Shown: positions 8,861 through 19,240, counted from the first letter of the stretch. The stretch is DNA of 64,000 nt from Pelagibacterium luteolum (GCF_900100665.1 NZ_FNCS01000005.1:124001-188000), one strand, 5' to 3'. Notes: a model not told the origin generated them from the sequence alone. Program-made: numbers and translations.

Positions 8861-8884
8861 AACGGCGCCCCAGGGGGCGCCGTT
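8861..8884 (-). terminator. Hairpin downstream of lon, probable terminator
   Basis: A near-perfect stem (AACGGCGCCCC / GGGGCGCCGTT) 25 bases past the lon stop. The T-tract on the minus strand is weak (TTTCTGC). The surrounding 8590-8908 stretch has no gene and must carry the hupB promoter. Confidence 0.6.
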
Positions 8885-8908
8885 CGAGAGGTTTGGATGT
8901 AAATCCTA

Positions 8909-11341
8909 TCAGTGCGGCAAGGTGGTGCCGGTTTCCTCGCCATCCACCTTTTCAGGCACAGGCTTGGCGTCGGCTTCCTCGAAGTTCCATTCGATGGGCT
9001 CGAGCTTTTCCACCAGCGCATGTTCGAGCACTTCGCCCATGCGGCTGACCGGGATGATCTCGAGGCCCTGCTTGACGTTGTCGGGGATCTCCTTGAGATC
9101 CATGACGTTCTCTTCGGGGATCAGGACCGTCTTGATCCCGCCGCGAAGCGCCGCAAGCAGCTTTTCCTTCAATCCGCCGATCGGAAGCACCCTGCCCCGC
9201 AGCGTGATCTCGCCGGTCATGGCGACATCGTTGCGGACCGGAATGCCGGTCATCACCGAGACAATCGCCGTGGCCATGCCGATACCCGCAGACGGACCAT
9301 CCTTGGGCGTCGCGCCTTCCGGCACGTGCACGTGGATGTCGCGCTTGTCGAACAGCGGCGGCTTGATGCCGTATTCGACGGCGCGGGCACGAACGTAGGT
9401 CGCAGCAGCCGAAATCGACTCCTTCATCACGTCCTTGAGATTACCCGTCACGGTCATCTTGCCCTTGCCGGGGCTCATGATGCCTTCGATGGTCAGAAGC
9501 TCGCCGCCAACCGATGTCCAGGCAAGACCGGTCACGACGCCGACCTGAGGCTCGCTGTCGGCTTCGCCATACCGATACCGCGGTGCGCCGAGATAATCTT
9601 CGACCACTTGCGGTGTAACGACGATCTTCTTCTTGTCGGTCAGGAGGATTTCCTTGACCGCCTTGCGCATCAGATTGGCGATTTCGCGCTTGAGATTACG
9701 CACGCCTGCTTCACGGGTGTAGCGCCGCGTCAAAAGCATCAGCGTTTCATCAGGCAGCTCGAACTCTTCGGCGCGCAGACCGTGCTCCTTGAGGGTCTCG
9801 GGAATGAGGTGGCGGCGGGAAATCTCCCACTTTTCCTCATCCGTGTAACCGGACAGGCGAATGATCTCCATGCGGTCGAGCAACGGACCGGGAATGTTGA
9901 GCGTATTCGCCGTCGTCACGAACATCACGTCCGACAGGTCGAAATCGACCTCGAGGTAATGATCGTTGAAGGTCGAGTTCTGCTCAGGGTCGAGCACTTC
10001 GAGCAGTGCGGAGGACGGATCGCCCCGGAAGTCCTGGCCCATCTTGTCGATCTCGTCGAGCAGGAACAGCGGGTTTGCTTTGCCTGCCTTTTTGAGCGAC
10101 TGGATCACCTTGCCGGGCATGGACCCGATATAGGTGCGCCGGTGGCCGCGGATTTCCGCTTCGTCCCGAACGCCGCCGAGCGACATACGCACATACTCGC
10201 GTCCCGTGGCCTTGGCGATCGAGCGAGCCAGCGAGGTCTTGCCGACGCCCGGAGGGCCGACAAGGCACAGGATAGGGCCCTTGAGCTTACCGGTGCGGCT
10301 CTGCACGGCAAGATACTCGACGATGCGTTCCTTGACCTTCTCGAGGCCATAGTGATCGCTCTCGAGCACGTTCTCGGCAAAGGACAGATCGCGCTTGACC
10401 TTGGACTTCTTGCCCCAGGGCAGGTTCAGCATCCAGTCGAGATAATTGCGCACGACCGTGGCTTCAGCCGACATCGGGCTCATCTGCTTGAGCTTTTTCA
10501 GCTCAGCATCGGCCTTGGTCCGGGCTTCCTTGGACAGCTTGGTCTTGGCGACGCGCTCTTCGAGCTCCTGGAGCTCGTTAGTGCCGTCTTCGCCATCGCC
10601 CAATTCGCGCTGGATCGCCTTCATCTGCTCGTTGAGGTAGTACTCGCGCTGGGTCTTTTCCATCTGCCGCTTGACGCGGCTGCGGATGCGCTTTTCAACC
10701 TGCAACACCCCGATCTCGCCTTCCATCAGGCCGAGCACGCGTTCCAGGCGCTCGGTGACCGATGGGGTCGAGAGGATGTCCTGCTTGTCGGCGATCTTGA
10801 CCGCCAGATGGCTGGCGATGGTATCGGCGAGCTTGGAATGGTCGTCGATCTGGGTAACGGCAGCCACCACTTCGGACGAAATCTTCTTGTTGAGTTTGAC
10901 GTAGTTTTCGAACTCGGTCATCGCCGAACGCGCAAGCGCTTCAGCCTCGACGGCGTCATGCCCTTCGGTGGGCAGAGCCTCGGCCTGAGCCTCGAAATAA
11001 TGCTCGGTCTGGACGTATTTATCGATTTTCGCGCGATGCAGGCCCTCGACCAGAACCTTCACCGTCCCGTCTGGCAGCTTCAGGAGCTGCAGGACGGAAG
11101 CAATGGTGCCGATCTCGTAGATCCCATCAGGCGCAGGATCGTCTTCCTGGGCGTTCTTTTGGGTGACGACCAGGATGTGCTTGTCTTCGCGCATCACTTC
11201 TTCAAGCGCGCGCACGGACTTTTCGCGGCCGACAAACAGCGGCACGATCATGGAGGGAAACACCACGATGTCGCGCAGGGGCAGGACGGGATAAACCTTT
11301 TCGCGGTCGAATTCGACGGCGGCGGTCGGTGTTTCGGACAT
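8909..11341 (-). CDS. lon: ATP-dependent protease Lon
   Basis: An 810-residue full-length LonA protease. The N-terminal substrate-recognition domain ([20 protein letters not shown] from about residue 16) is followed by a coiled helical region. The AAA+ module has Walker [10 protein letters not shown] and Walker [11 protein letters not shown]. The C-terminal protease domain carries the catalytic Ser in [12 protein letters not shown] and the Lys in [14 protein letters not shown]. It degrades misfolded and regulatory proteins in the cytoplasm. Upstream at 11461-11490 is a good heat-shock-type promoter, consistent with RpoH control. A long open frame on the opposite strand is a coding shadow. Confidence 0.98.
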   Translation of the reverse strand: MSETPTAAVEFDREKVYPVLPLRDIVVFPSMIVPLFVGREKSVRALEEVMREDKHILVVTQKNAQEDDPAPDGIYEIGTIASVLQLLKLPDGTVKVLVEGLHRAKIDKYVQTEHYFEAQAEALPTEGHDAVEAEALARSAMTEFENYVKLNKKISSEVVAAVTQIDDHSKLADTIASHLAVKIADKQDILSTPSVTERLERVLGLMEGEIGVLQVEKRIRSRVKRQMEKTQREYYLNEQMKAIQRELGDGEDGTNELQELEERVAKTKLSKEARTKADAELKKLKQMSPMSAEATVVRNYLDWMLNLPWGKKSKVKRDLSFAENVLESDHYGLEKVKERIVEYLAVQSRTGKLKGPILCLVGPPGVGKTSLARSIAKATGREYVRMSLGGVRDEAEIRGHRRTYIGSMPGKVIQSLKKAGKANPLFLLDEIDKMGQDFRGDPSSALLEVLDPEQNSTFNDHYLEVDFDLSDVMFVTTANTLNIPGPLLDRMEIIRLSGYTDEEKWEISRRHLIPETLKEHGLRAEEFELPDETLMLLTRRYTREAGVRNLKREIANLMRKAVKEILLTDKKKIVVTPQVVEDYLGAPRYRYGEADSEPQVGVVTGLAWTSVGGELLTIEGIMSPGKGKMTVTGNLKDVMKESISAAATYVRARAVEYGIKPPLFDKRDIHVHVPEGATPKDGPSAGIGMATAIVSVMTGIPVRNDVAMTGEITLRGRVLPIGGLKEKLLAALRGGIKTVLIPEENVMDLKEIPDNVKQGLEIIPVSRMGEVLEHALVEKLEPIEWNFEEADAKPVPEKVDGEETGTTLPH

Positions 11342-11460
11342 AAACTATCCTTTCGTGGTTGCCGTGACGGGGAGGCGTCCGCGGCAACGCGGGTGGTCCT
11401 GTCGTCCAGTGTGCGCCCAGTCTCTTAGGGATTCGCTAACCAGAACGACTCTTCGCTCAC

Positions 11461-11490
11461 TAAGATAGGGCAATATTGCTGCGCCACAAG
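11461..11490 (-). promoter_or_regulatory. Putative RpoH (sigma-32) promoter for lon
   Basis: Reading the minus strand, CTTGTGG, a 13-nt spacer, and CCCTATCTTA resemble the heat-shock consensus (CTTGAAA, ~13 nt, CCCCATNT). It lies about 120 bases before the lon ATG in a region without genes. The match was judged by eye. Confidence 0.6.
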
Positions 11491-11606
11491 CGCGCGACAT
11501 TCACTTTCCGGGGTCAAGCCACAGATGGATGGCTATGCGCTTAACGCATGGCGGCGCCATTGCACATTCGTCAGCGTGTCGAGATGTTGGCGTGGTGAAC
11601 GGGGCT

Positions 11607-11990
11607 CTAAAGCAAACTGTCGTAATTGGTTTCGCAAACGGCCAGCTGCGCGGCAAAACTCGCGCTATCCATCAGCGCCAGATCCATCGCCTCCCCGTCG
11701 AATACGCTCCAGATTTCGTCGACCTCTGCCTGGCGCATCCCATCCTCGAGAAGCATGGCATCGATATCTGCACCGAGATCGAACGACAAATTCTCGTAGC
11801 GGATCGCGTCGTCGGTCTCGGCCTCGTAGACGAAGGATTCCTCAAACAGCAGCGCACTGCACCAGATCGCCTGGATCAACGCCTTGTCGAGCCGCGACAC
11901 CAGCTTGTTCTGCGGCTGGGCCACAGCCGTACCCGTCGTCACCAGCAGCGCGGCAACCGCCAGACTTGCGCTGAATTTGCCCCTGTTCAT
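11607..11990 (-). CDS. Small exported protein, unknown function
   Basis: A 127-residue protein starting MNRGKFSASLAVAALLVTTG, a signal peptide cleaved after AVA-Q. The mature part is acidic and helical, with two cysteines (AIWCSALLF and LAVCETNY) likely bonded in the periplasm. A GGGGGACGG ribosome site precedes the ATG at 11990. No domain is recognised. It stands alone between the clpX terminator and the lon promoter. Confidence 0.72.
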   Translation of the reverse strand: MNRGKFSASLAVAALLVTTGTAVAQPQNKLVSRLDKALIQAIWCSALLFEESFVYEAETDDAIRYENLSFDLGADIDAMLLEDGMRQAEVDEIWSVFDGEAMDLALMDSASFAAQLAVCETNYDSLL

Positions 11991-12087
11991 TGTCCGTCCC
12001 CCGACTGTCCCCCGGCGCATCGAGTGTAACAAGCGTTTGCGCAACCCGCAAAGAACTTAAGCACGGTTGGGCGTAGCCTTCGTCTGA

Positions 12088-12124
12088 ACAAAAAAGCCCG
12101 GATCGAGCGATCCGGGCCTTTTCA
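12088..12124 (-). terminator. Bidirectional hairpin terminator near clpX
   Basis: AAAAAAGCCCGGATCG and CGATCCGGGCCTTTT form a perfect 11-bp stem with A-rich and T-rich flanks. It can terminate clpX (minus strand) and, in the other direction, readthrough into it. Confidence 0.85.
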
Positions 12125-12142
12125 AAACTATGCATCCAACAC

Positions 12143-13420
12143 TCAGGCGCCGGACTTCATGTCTTCCTTGGCGCGCTCGGAATAGATGTAGAGCGGGCGG
12201 ACGTCCTTGTTGTCGACGACTTCCTGGCTGATCACCACCTCTTCCACGCCCTCAAGCGAGGGTAGGTCGTACATGGTGTCGAGCAGGATCGCTTCGAGGA
12301 TAGAACGCAAGCCACGCGCGCCGGTCTTGCGGGCAATCGCCTGGCGGGCAACGGCCTTGAGCGCGTCTTCGTGGAAGGTCAGCTCGACGTCTTCCATTTC
12401 GAACAAGCGTGCATACTGACGGATCAGCGCGTTCTTGGGCTCGGAGAGAATTTGCACGAGCGCGTCCTCATCGAGATCTTCAAGCGTTGCGATGACCGGG
12501 AGACGACCGATGAATTCCGGGATCAGACCGAACCGGACCATATCCTCGGGCTCGACTTCGGCGAGAATATCACCGACGCGACGGTCGTTGGGGTCCTTGA
12601 CGCTGGCGGTAAAGCCGATCGAGGAGTTTTCGCCCCGCGCTGCGATGACCTTTTCGAGGCCTGCGAACGCACCACCGCAGATGAAGAGGATGTTGGTCGT
12701 GTCCACCTGCAGGAATTCCTGCTGCGGATGCTTGCGGCCACCTTGGGGCGGAACTGAAGCGACGGTCCCTTCCATGATCTTCAGCAGCGCCTGCTGCACA
12801 CCCTCGCCCGAAACGTCACGGGTGATCGAGGGATTGTCGGACTTGCGCGAAATCTTGTCGACTTCGTCGATATAGACGATGCCGCGCTGCGCCTTGTCGA
12901 CATTGTAGTCGGCAGCCTGCAGAAGCTTCAAAATGATGTTTTCGACGTCTTCGCCCACGTAACCGGCTTCGGTCAGCGTGGTGGCGTCGGCCATGGTGAA
13001 GGGCACGTCGAGAATACGGGCCAGCGTCTGAGCCAGCAATGTCTTGCCGCAACCGGTCGGGCCGATCAGCAGAATGTTGGATTTGGAAAGCTCAACATCC
13101 TGGTTCTTGGTCGCGTGGTGCAGGCGCTTGTAATGGTTGTGCACGGCAACAGAGAGCACGCGCTTGGCGCGGCGCTGGCCGATGACGTAATCGTCGAGCA
13201 CTTTGCAGATGTCGGCCGGGCTCGGCACGCCATCAGCGGACTTGACCATCGAGGTTTTCGATTCCTCGCGGATGATGTCCATGCACAACTCCACGCATTC
13301 ATCACAGATGAATACGGTGGGTCCGGCGATCAGCTTGCGGACTTCGTGTTGGGATTTCCCGCAGAACGAGCAATACAGCGTGTTCTTTGAGGTTTCTCCG
13401 CTCGAATTTTCCTTGGACAT
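12143..13420 (-). CDS. clpX: ATP-dependent Clp protease ATP-binding subunit ClpX
   Basis: A 425-residue AAA+ unfoldase of standard length. The N-terminal zinc-binding domain has four cysteines (CSFC and, 15 residues on, CDEC) that bind adaptors and substrates. The AAA+ module contains Walker [11 protein letters not shown] and Walker [11 protein letters not shown], and it retains the IGF-type loop (SSIGFTA) that docks on ClpP. It feeds substrates to ClpP, encoded just upstream. A 172-bp gap with a hairpin separates the two, so clpX has its own promoter or depends on readthrough. Confidence 0.98.
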   Translation of the reverse strand: MSKENSSGETSKNTLYCSFCGKSQHEVRKLIAGPTVFICDECVELCMDIIREESKTSMVKSADGVPSPADICKVLDDYVIGQRRAKRVLSVAVHNHYKRLHHATKNQDVELSKSNILLIGPTGCGKTLLAQTLARILDVPFTMADATTLTEAGYVGEDVENIILKLLQAADYNVDKAQRGIVYIDEVDKISRKSDNPSITRDVSGEGVQQALLKIMEGTVASVPPQGGRKHPQQEFLQVDTTNILFICGGAFAGLEKVIAARGENSSIGFTASVKDPNDRRVGDILAEVEPEDMVRFGLIPEFIGRLPVIATLEDLDEDALVQILSEPKNALIRQYARLFEMEDVELTFHEDALKAVARQAIARKTGARGLRSILEAILLDTMYDLPSLEGVEEVVISQEVVDNKDVRPLYIYSERAKEDMKSGA

Positions 13421-13546
13421 CTAGCAACTCCAGAAGCGCATAAAGCGCTTGGTTTTCATTCGCCGATTTGAACGCTACCTGACGACGCGTGAAAAAACTG
13501 TAATCCACATCGACCATAATGGCCCGAAGGCATGCGTGCAATCGGA

Positions 13547-13572
13547 ACGGGCGCTTTGTCCAGCGCCCGTTT
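13547..13572 (-). terminator. Hairpin between clpP and clpX
   Basis: AACGGGCGCT and AGCGCCCGTTT pair around a 6-nt loop, 21 bases past the clpP stop. It is a probable partial terminator or processing stem separating clpP from clpX. Confidence 0.65.
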
Positions 13573-13592
13573 CAAGGGCGGTAAAGCGGGGA

Positions 13593-14222
13593 CTATGCCC
13601 CCGCTTCAGGAACCGCCCGCTTGTCGTGGACGTGATCGATCAGCCCAAGTTCCTTGGCCTCTTCCGGAGACAGGAACTTGTCGCGCTCAAGCAGATCTTC
13701 CACCTGCTGATACTCAAGGCCGGAATGCTTCACATAGATTTCATTGAGGCGGCGCTTGAGGTTTTCGGCCTCACGGGCGTGAATCATGATGTCGGTCACC
13801 TGGCCCTGATAGCCGCCCGAAGGCTGGTGCACCATGACGCGCGCATTGGGAAGGCACCCACGCATATCCTTTTCGCCCGCCGTTAAAAGCAGCGAACCCA
13901 TCGACGCAGCCTGGCCCATGCACAGGGTCTGCACCTTGGGGCGGATGAACTGCATGGTGTCGTAGATCGACAGCCCTGCCGTCACCACGCCGCCGGGCGA
14001 GTTGATATACATCGCGATTTCCTTCTTCGGATTTTCCGATTCCAGAAACAGTAACTGAGCCACGATGACCGAGGCCATGTTGTCTTCGACTACGCCGGTC
14101 ACGAAAATGATGCGCTCGCGCAGAAGACGGGAATAGATGTCGAAGGCGCGTTCGCCGCGATTGGATTGCTCGACCACCATGGGTACGAGCGTATTCATAT
14201 AAAGGTCTACGGGATCCCGCAT
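13593..14222 (-). CDS. clpP: ATP-dependent Clp protease proteolytic subunit ClpP
   Basis: A 209-residue serine peptidase. The catalytic triad is visible: Ser107 in GQAASMGS, His132 in VMVHQPSGG and Asp181 in LERDKFLS. The N-terminal segment ([17 protein letters not shown]) fits the axial-loop and propeptide region. It forms two stacked heptamers that degrade proteins unfolded by ClpX. The start is preceded by GAGGGAGAATG. The clpP-clpX-lon-hup order is widely conserved. Confidence 0.98.
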   Translation of the reverse strand: MRDPVDLYMNTLVPMVVEQSNRGERAFDIYSRLLRERIIFVTGVVEDNMASVIVAQLLFLESENPKKEIAMYINSPGGVVTAGLSIYDTMQFIRPKVQTLCMGQAASMGSLLLTAGEKDMRGCLPNARVMVHQPSGGYQGQVTDIMIHAREAENLKRRLNEIYVKHSGLEYQQVEDLLERDKFLSPEEAKELGLIDHVHDKRAVPEAGA

Positions 14223-14302
14223 TGTCTCACATTCTCCCTCGGGGAATTTCGAATCAGTATCACTGATTGCAGGCGATCGCTGCTTAAAGGACTGTAAAGG
14301 GT

Positions 14303-14331
14303 CACATAGGCTTGGAGGCGTTCGTGTTCAA
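14303..14331 (-). promoter_or_regulatory. Putative promoter for clpP
   Basis: On the minus strand TTGAAC and TATGTG are separated by 17 nt, about 80 bases before the clpP ATG. The elements are sigma-70-like with a partial heat-shock look (CCTATGTG). Judged by eye only. Confidence 0.4.
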
Positions 14332-14396
14332 TAGCAAGCCCGAGCATGGCCCAAATATGGCGCATGCTTAACGCGGATCGCGGCCAGCGCGTGGCG

Positions 14397-14624
14397 TTAC
14401 GAAAAGCTGATCGTCACGCCCTGCTTGCGGAAATAGCTCTGCATGAACTTGCGCCCCTGCCTGTTGGGCTGGGCCAGCTTGTCGTTCTCGAACACGGCTT
14501 CCTTCACGCCCTCGCGCGCCATGGCCGCCTTGAGGTTGGCAATATGCAGGTTGAGTTCTTCATTGTCTTTCTCAAGCGAGGCGTAGATGGCCTCTATGGC
14601 CTGCGAAACGGTCAGATCGCTCAT
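14397..14624 (-). CDS. Small conserved hypothetical protein, 75 residues
   Basis: A short acidic-to-basic protein beginning MSDLTVSQAIEAIYASLEKD. It contains a helical stretch (EELNLHIANLKAAMAREGVK) and a basic Gln/Arg-rich end (LAQPNRQGRKFMQSYFRKQG). GGAGAC 8 nt before the ATG at 14624 decides the start over a longer open frame. No signal or membrane segment. I recognise no named domain; it is transcribed toward clpP. Confidence 0.68.
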   Translation of the reverse strand: MSDLTVSQAIEAIYASLEKDNEELNLHIANLKAAMAREGVKEAVFENDKLAQPNRQGRKFMQSYFRKQGVTISFS

Positions 14625-14752
14625 CGATGTCTCCAATATGATTGCCTTTCCTCCTAACGATTTTCTGGGCACAGGCAAGGCCAGGGGATTGGCCAGCCCG
14701 TTTAGTCCGGCATAGACTTTTGTCTTGTCGGAACCACAGGCAGGCGGACGCC

Positions 14753-16006
14753 ATGGCGGCCATTCTCCAAGTCAGACCCATTACCGATGTCCCCGAAGGG
14801 CGTCGCGCCAGCGCCAAACCGTCCGATCCGGCGTTCTATCAGAACCCCTACCCGTTCTACACTGAGCGCAATACCACAACTCCGGCCTTCTTCTGGGAAG
14901 AATACGGCCATTGGTGCTTCGCCGATTTCCAGTCGGTCAGCGCCCTGCTCCGCGACCGCCGCTTCGGGCGCGACATCTTGCACGTCGCGACCCGGGACGA
15001 GATCGGCCTGCCCGACCTCAAGCCTCACACCGCCGATTTCGACCTCACCGAAAAATACTCATTGCTCAATCTCGAACCGCCTGCCCACAGCCGTCTGCGT
15101 ACGCTTGTTCATCGCGCCTTCGTCTCTCGCCAGGTGGAGCAATTGCGCCCGCGGATCGCGGACCTCGCAAATGAGCTGATCGATGGTTTTGAAAGTCAGG
15201 GCGAGGTCGAATTGATCACCGCTTTCGCTGCCCCCATACCGGCCATCGTGATCGCCGAAATGATCGGCCTACCCGCCGAGATGGCGCCGCAGCTGCTCGA
15301 CTGGTCGAACCGCATGGTCAGGATGTACATGTACGCGGTCACCCACGAGACCGAGCTGGACGCCAACCGCGCCGCCGCCGAGTTCACCGAATACCTGCGC
15401 TCAGTTATCGGCGAACGGCGCAAAAGACCGCGCGAAGACCTTCTGAGCCACATGATCGCGGCCGAACAGGGCGGCGAGCGCCTGAGCGACGACGAGGTTC
15501 TTTCGACCGCCATCCTCCTGCTCAATGCGGGACATGAGGCGACCGTCCACACCACCGGTAACGCGGTCAAGGCAATCCTCGAAAGCGGCTTTGACCCACG
15601 CTCCCTCTTCACATCGCCCGAACAGACCGAGGCCACTGTCGAAGAAGCCATGCGGTTCGACGCACCGCTGCACATGTTCACACGTTACGCGCTGACGGAC
15701 ACCGAGATCGACGGGATTTCACTTCGCAAGGGCGATGTCATCGGCCTCATGCTTGGCGCCGCCAATCGCGACCCCAAGCGCTTTCTCAACCCCAACACCT
15801 ACGATCCTTTCCGTACCGACTGCGCCCATGTCAGCTTCGGCGCGGGCCTTCACTTCTGCATCGGCGCGCCGCTGGCACGTCTCGAACTGCAGATCGCCCT
15901 TCAAACTCTCTTTGAACGGCTCCCCAAACTGCACCTGACCGCCAAGCCGCACTATCGTGACGCCTACCACTTCCACGGTCTCGATCGTCTGGATGTCGGC
16001 TGGTAG
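14753..16006 (+). CDS. Cytochrome P450
   Basis: A 417-residue soluble bacterial P450. The I-helix oxygen-activation motif is AGHEAT (about residue 263). The K-helix ExxR is EEAMR, and the heme-binding loop is FGAGLHFCIGAPLARLE with the thiolate cysteine near residue 362. The start at 14753 is preceded by AGGCGG. It would hydroxylate an unknown organic substrate using electrons from a ferredoxin and reductase. Neither partner is encoded nearby, so it must borrow partners from elsewhere in the genome. Confidence 0.93.
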   Translation: MAAILQVRPITDVPEGRRASAKPSDPAFYQNPYPFYTERNTTTPAFFWEEYGHWCFADFQSVSALLRDRRFGRDILHVATRDEIGLPDLKPHTADFDLTEKYSLLNLEPPAHSRLRTLVHRAFVSRQVEQLRPRIADLANELIDGFESQGEVELITAFAAPIPAIVIAEMIGLPAEMAPQLLDWSNRMVRMYMYAVTHETELDANRAAAEFTEYLRSVIGERRKRPREDLLSHMIAAEQGGERLSDDEVLSTAILLLNAGHEATVHTTGNAVKAILESGFDPRSLFTSPEQTEATVEEAMRFDAPLHMFTRYALTDTEIDGISLRKGDVIGLMLGAANRDPKRFLNPNTYDPFRTDCAHVSFGAGLHFCIGAPLARLELQIALQTLFERLPKLHLTAKPHYRDAYHFHGLDRLDVGW

Positions 16007-16033
16007 AGCAGCCGCAGCGCTCCCCCCTCCGTC

Positions 16034-16061
16034 ATCCTGGGCTCCACCCATGACCCAGGAT
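16034..16061. repeat. Palindrome between P450 and nnr genes
   Basis: ATCCTGGG and CCCAGGAT flank a 12-nt loop between two convergent genes. It resembles the CATCCTCGGG...CCCGAGGAT intergenic palindromes frequent in Hyphomicrobiales genomes. It could also help end both transcripts. Confidence 0.5.
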
Positions 16062-16093
16062 TCTCGGCACCCGCTTTCTGGCGCTGCGCCGCC

Positions 16094-17569
16094 TCAGATC
16101 TGCGCGACGACCAGATCCGCCAACACCTCTGGGATGAGCCTCGGCAAATCCTCAGCGATCATGCCGGGTTTCCCGAATGCATGCGCAGCTCTGCCGTGAA
16201 TATAAGCGCCGGCGCATGCAGCATCGAAGGCCGGCATGCCCTGCGCCACAAGTCCGCCGATCACACCGGCTAAAACATCCCCCGCACCCGCTGTTGCCAG
16301 CAATGGTGAGCTCGTCGTGTTGATCACCGCCCGCCCTTCCGGATGCGCGATCACCGTATCCGAGCCCTTCAGCAATACGATCGCGCCCGATATCTCTGCC
16401 GCCGCCAGCGCCATGTCGGTCTTGGGACCATCGATGTCGCCGAACAACCGCTTGAACTCGCCCATATGCGGCGTCAAGACCACCGGGACCTCCCGTGCCT
16501 TGATGCCAGCGAACAATTCCTTGGGGTCGTCCGCAAAACTCGTCAGCGCATCAGCGTCCAGCACCAACGTCGCCGCGCTGCCCAGCGCCTTGGACACTGC
16601 ATCGCGCGTCGCCGCGCCGATCCCCATTCCCGGTCCCATGACAAGGGCATTCTTGCGCGTGTCGCCGAGCAACTCGGCCAACCCATCGGGCCCGTGCGCT
16701 TCAGCCAGCATGATCGCCGTGACATGGGCCGCATGCACCAGCAGCGCGTCACGCGTGCCCGCCAGCGTCACCAGCCCTGCCCCGATCCGCGCCGCCGCCT
16801 GAGCCGCCAGCCGCGCCGCCCCGCTATGCAGTGCATCACCCGACACTACGAGACAGTGGCCGGCATCATATTTATGCCCGTCGACGCGACGCTCCGGCAG
16901 GCGCCAGAGATGAGGATCGTTTTCGTGCAGAGCCACGTCGATCTCGGCCAGCACCGAATCCGGTATGCCGATATCAGCCAACAGCACTTCGCCGCACAGC
17001 TTGGCACCCGGAAAAAGCAGGTGTCCGGGCTTGTGCCGGAAGAACGTCACCGTCAGTTCGGCCTCTATCGCGACGCCGCGAACCGCGCCTGTCTCGCCAT
17101 CGACACCCGAGGGAATGTCGATCGCCACCACCTGCGCCGCTGTCGCGTTGACCGCATCGACCAGTTCGGCCAATTCGCCCGTCACATCGCGCGCCAGCCC
17201 CGCACCGAACATCGCATCGACGATGACGCCGAAATCCGCACACATAGCCGGGCTCGCCGTCTCGACATTGCCGGTCCACATGCGCGCCATCATCGCCGCA
17301 TCGCCATCAAGATCGCTCTTGGCACATGTAATGCCGACCCGCACCGGCCAGCCGCGCTCGGACAGCAGCCGCGCGACGACAAACCCGTCACCACCATTGT
17401 TCCCCGGCCCGCACAAAACCAGCACCGGCTGCAGCGGAAAGCGCTGCGTCACCTCATAGGCGACTGCCTGCCCCGCATTTTCCATGAGCGTCATGGATGT
17501 CACGCCGGCATCGACCGCCAGCTTGTCGGCCTGGGCCATTTGGTGGGGGGTAAGCAGGTCCTGCACCAT
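16094..17569 (-). CDS. nnr: Bifunctional NAD(P)H-hydrate epimerase / ADP-dependent NAD(P)H-hydrate dehydratase
   Basis: A 491-residue metabolite-repair enzyme with two domains. The N-terminal YjeF_N epimerase (residues ~1-210) contains LCGPGNNGGDGFVVARLL and AIDIPSGVDGETG. The C-terminal ribokinase-like dehydratase contains VMGPGMGIG, LTPHMGEFKRLFG and the glycine-rich GAGDVLAGVIGGL. Together they turn damaged hydrated NADH or NADPH back into the working cofactor. The start at 17569 has GGAG 6 nt upstream; an upstream in-frame extension is unlikely. It is read away from tig, with a terminator between. Confidence 0.95.
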   Translation of the reverse strand: MVQDLLTPHQMAQADKLAVDAGVTSMTLMENAGQAVAYEVTQRFPLQPVLVLCGPGNNGGDGFVVARLLSERGWPVRVGITCAKSDLDGDAAMMARMWTGNVETASPAMCADFGVIVDAMFGAGLARDVTGELAELVDAVNATAAQVVAIDIPSGVDGETGAVRGVAIEAELTVTFFRHKPGHLLFPGAKLCGEVLLADIGIPDSVLAEIDVALHENDPHLWRLPERRVDGHKYDAGHCLVVSGDALHSGAARLAAQAAARIGAGLVTLAGTRDALLVHAAHVTAIMLAEAHGPDGLAELLGDTRKNALVMGPGMGIGAATRDAVSKALGSAATLVLDADALTSFADDPKELFAGIKAREVPVVLTPHMGEFKRLFGDIDGPKTDMALAAAEISGAIVLLKGSDTVIAHPEGRAVINTTSSPLLATAGAGDVLAGVIGGLVAQGMPAFDAACAGAYIHGRAAHAFGKPGMIAEDLPRLIPEVLADLVVAQI

Positions 17570-17636
17570 CAACTCCGGAACTCTTGTTTCGGCAGCACAC
17601 CTCCCCACTGGCGCGCAAACCCAAACACAAAACAAA

Positions 17637-17666
17637 TCAGGCCCCGCATGTGTTGCGGGGCCTGAT
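17637..17666 (-). terminator. Terminator after tig
   Basis: TCAGGCCCCGCA and TGCGGGGCCTGA form a perfect 11-12 bp stem, followed on the minus strand by TTTGTTTTG. It sits 46 bases past the tig stop. Confidence 0.85.
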
Positions 17667-17711
17667 TCAATTCGTTAGCTCTGTGTCGATAACGTGGCCG
17701 TGAACGACCGA

Positions 17712-19100
17712 TCAGTGATCGTGATCGTTGTCGATATCAAAACCTTCTTCGCCTTCGCGAACCAGCTTGACCAGTTCGTCGCGGGAAATCTTCTTTTCCT
17801 TCACATCGGCCAGTTCGACGACGTAGTCGACGACCTTGTTTTCGAAGATCGGCGCGCGCAGGCCGGCAAGAGCGTTGGGGTTCTTGCGGTAGTAGTCATA
17901 GACCTGCTGTTCCTGGCCCGGGAAGCGACGAACTTCAGCGATCAGCGCCTGCTGGTGCTCCTCGTCGGTCACGTTGATCTCGTTGACATTGCCGATCTCG
18001 GCAACGACCAGCCCGAGGCGCACGCGGCGCTCAGCGATCTTGCGATAATCTTCCTGAGCCTTTTCCTCGGTCGTACCTTCGGCTTCGAAGGTCTTTCCGT
18101 GGTGTTCGACTTCGTGCTTCACGCGGTTCCAGATCGCATCGAACTCGGCGGTGACGAGCTTTTCGGGCACGTCGAACTTGTGGCCGTCATCGAGCGCATC
18201 GAGAACCAGACGCTTCATGCGCTGGGTCGAGAGGTCCTTGTTCTGGGCTTCGATCTGATCGCGGATCGCCTTCTTGAGCGCTGCGAGATCTTCAAGGCCG
18301 AGGGTCTTGGCGAATTCGTCATCGAGCTTCACGTCGGCCTTGGGGCCGTCGACATGGAGCATCTTGACCTCGAACTCGGCCTTTTTACCGGCCAGCTCGG
18401 CGTTCTGGTAATCTTCAGGGAAGGTGACGTTGATGGTCTTTTCGCCGCCCTTCTTGATGCCTACGAGCTGTTCTTCAAAGCCCGGAATGAACTGGCCCGA
18501 ACCCACAACGATGTGTGTGTGATCAGCCGAACCGCCGTCAAAAGGCTCGCCGTCGATCTTGCCGACGAACGAGAGACCGACCTTGTCGCCGTCTTCGACG
18601 ACGCCTTCGTCGCCCTTGTCTTCATAGCCGCGGTTCTGCTTGAAGAATTTTTCGACTTCCTCGTCGACCTGCTTGTCGGTCACTTCGACCACAGGCTTTT
18701 CGATCTTGATGGTCTTGAAATCCATCAGCTTGACGGGCGGCAGAACTTCATAGCTCACCGAAAACGTCAGATCGCCTTCGCCGTCGAGCACCTTGTTGAT
18801 CAGGGTCTGGTCTTCGGACAGGTCGATCTCGGGCTGGGTCGCAGCCTTTTCCGAACGCTCTTCGAGGGTCTTTGAAACGGTATCGTTGATCGAATCCTGA
18901 AGCACTTCGCTCATCAGCGAACGGCCATAGACCTTCTTGAGATGCGCGGTCGGCACCTTGCCGGGGCGGAAGCCCTTGAGCTGGACCTTGCCCCGAACCT
19001 CGTCGAGCTTTTCGTCGAGCTTGGATGCGAGCGCCGTCGCCGGAATGGTCACATCGAGCTTGCGGCGCAGCCCTTCGTTCAGAGTTTCCGTCACGTTCAT
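17712..19100 (-). CDS. tig: Trigger factor
   Basis: A 462-residue ribosome-associated chaperone and prolyl isomerase. The N-terminal ribosome-binding domain carries the docking loop (LKGFRPGKVPTAHLKKVYG) near residue 42. The central FKBP-type domain includes GDKVGLSFVGKIDGEPFDGG near residue 160 and the GSGQFIPGFEEQLVG strand. The long helical C-terminal arms follow, ending in an acidic His tail. It holds nascent chains leaving the ribosome. It is a single-gene unit with its own terminator. Confidence 0.97.
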   Translation of the reverse strand: MNVTETLNEGLRRKLDVTIPATALASKLDEKLDEVRGKVQLKGFRPGKVPTAHLKKVYGRSLMSEVLQDSINDTVSKTLEERSEKAATQPEIDLSEDQTLINKVLDGEGDLTFSVSYEVLPPVKLMDFKTIKIEKPVVEVTDKQVDEEVEKFFKQNRGYEDKGDEGVVEDGDKVGLSFVGKIDGEPFDGGSADHTHIVVGSGQFIPGFEEQLVGIKKGGEKTINVTFPEDYQNAELAGKKAEFEVKMLHVDGPKADVKLDDEFAKTLGLEDLAALKKAIRDQIEAQNKDLSTQRMKRLVLDALDDGHKFDVPEKLVTAEFDAIWNRVKHEVEHHGKTFEAEGTTEEKAQEDYRKIAERRVRLGLVVAEIGNVNEINVTDEEHQQALIAEVRRFPGQEQQVYDYYRKNPNALAGLRAPIFENKVVDYVVELADVKEKKISRDELVKLVREGEEGFDIDNDHDH

Positions 19101-19155
19101 TTCTGTTCGATCCCGTCGTTCTTAAATGTCAAATTGGGAGCCGGCGCATTACAGA

Positions 19156-19240
19156 TGGTGCGGGTGAGAGGAGTCGAACCTCCACGCCTTGCGGCGCTGG
19201 AACCTAAATCCAGTGCGTCTACCAGTTCCGCCACACCCGC
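19156..19240 (-). tRNA. tRNA-Leu (UAG)
   Basis: An 85-nt class II tRNA with a long variable arm. The acceptor is GCGGGTG/CACCCGC with an encoded CCA. The anticodon stem CTGGA/TCCAG encloses TTTAGGT, giving anticodon UAG. Confidence 0.97.

Noticed and set aside
8912-11428. An 838-codon open frame opposite lon
   Set aside because: It lies entirely antisense to the well-supported lon gene. Its low-complexity, His/Arg/Leu-rich translation is typical of a GC-rich shadow frame, and no domain is visible.
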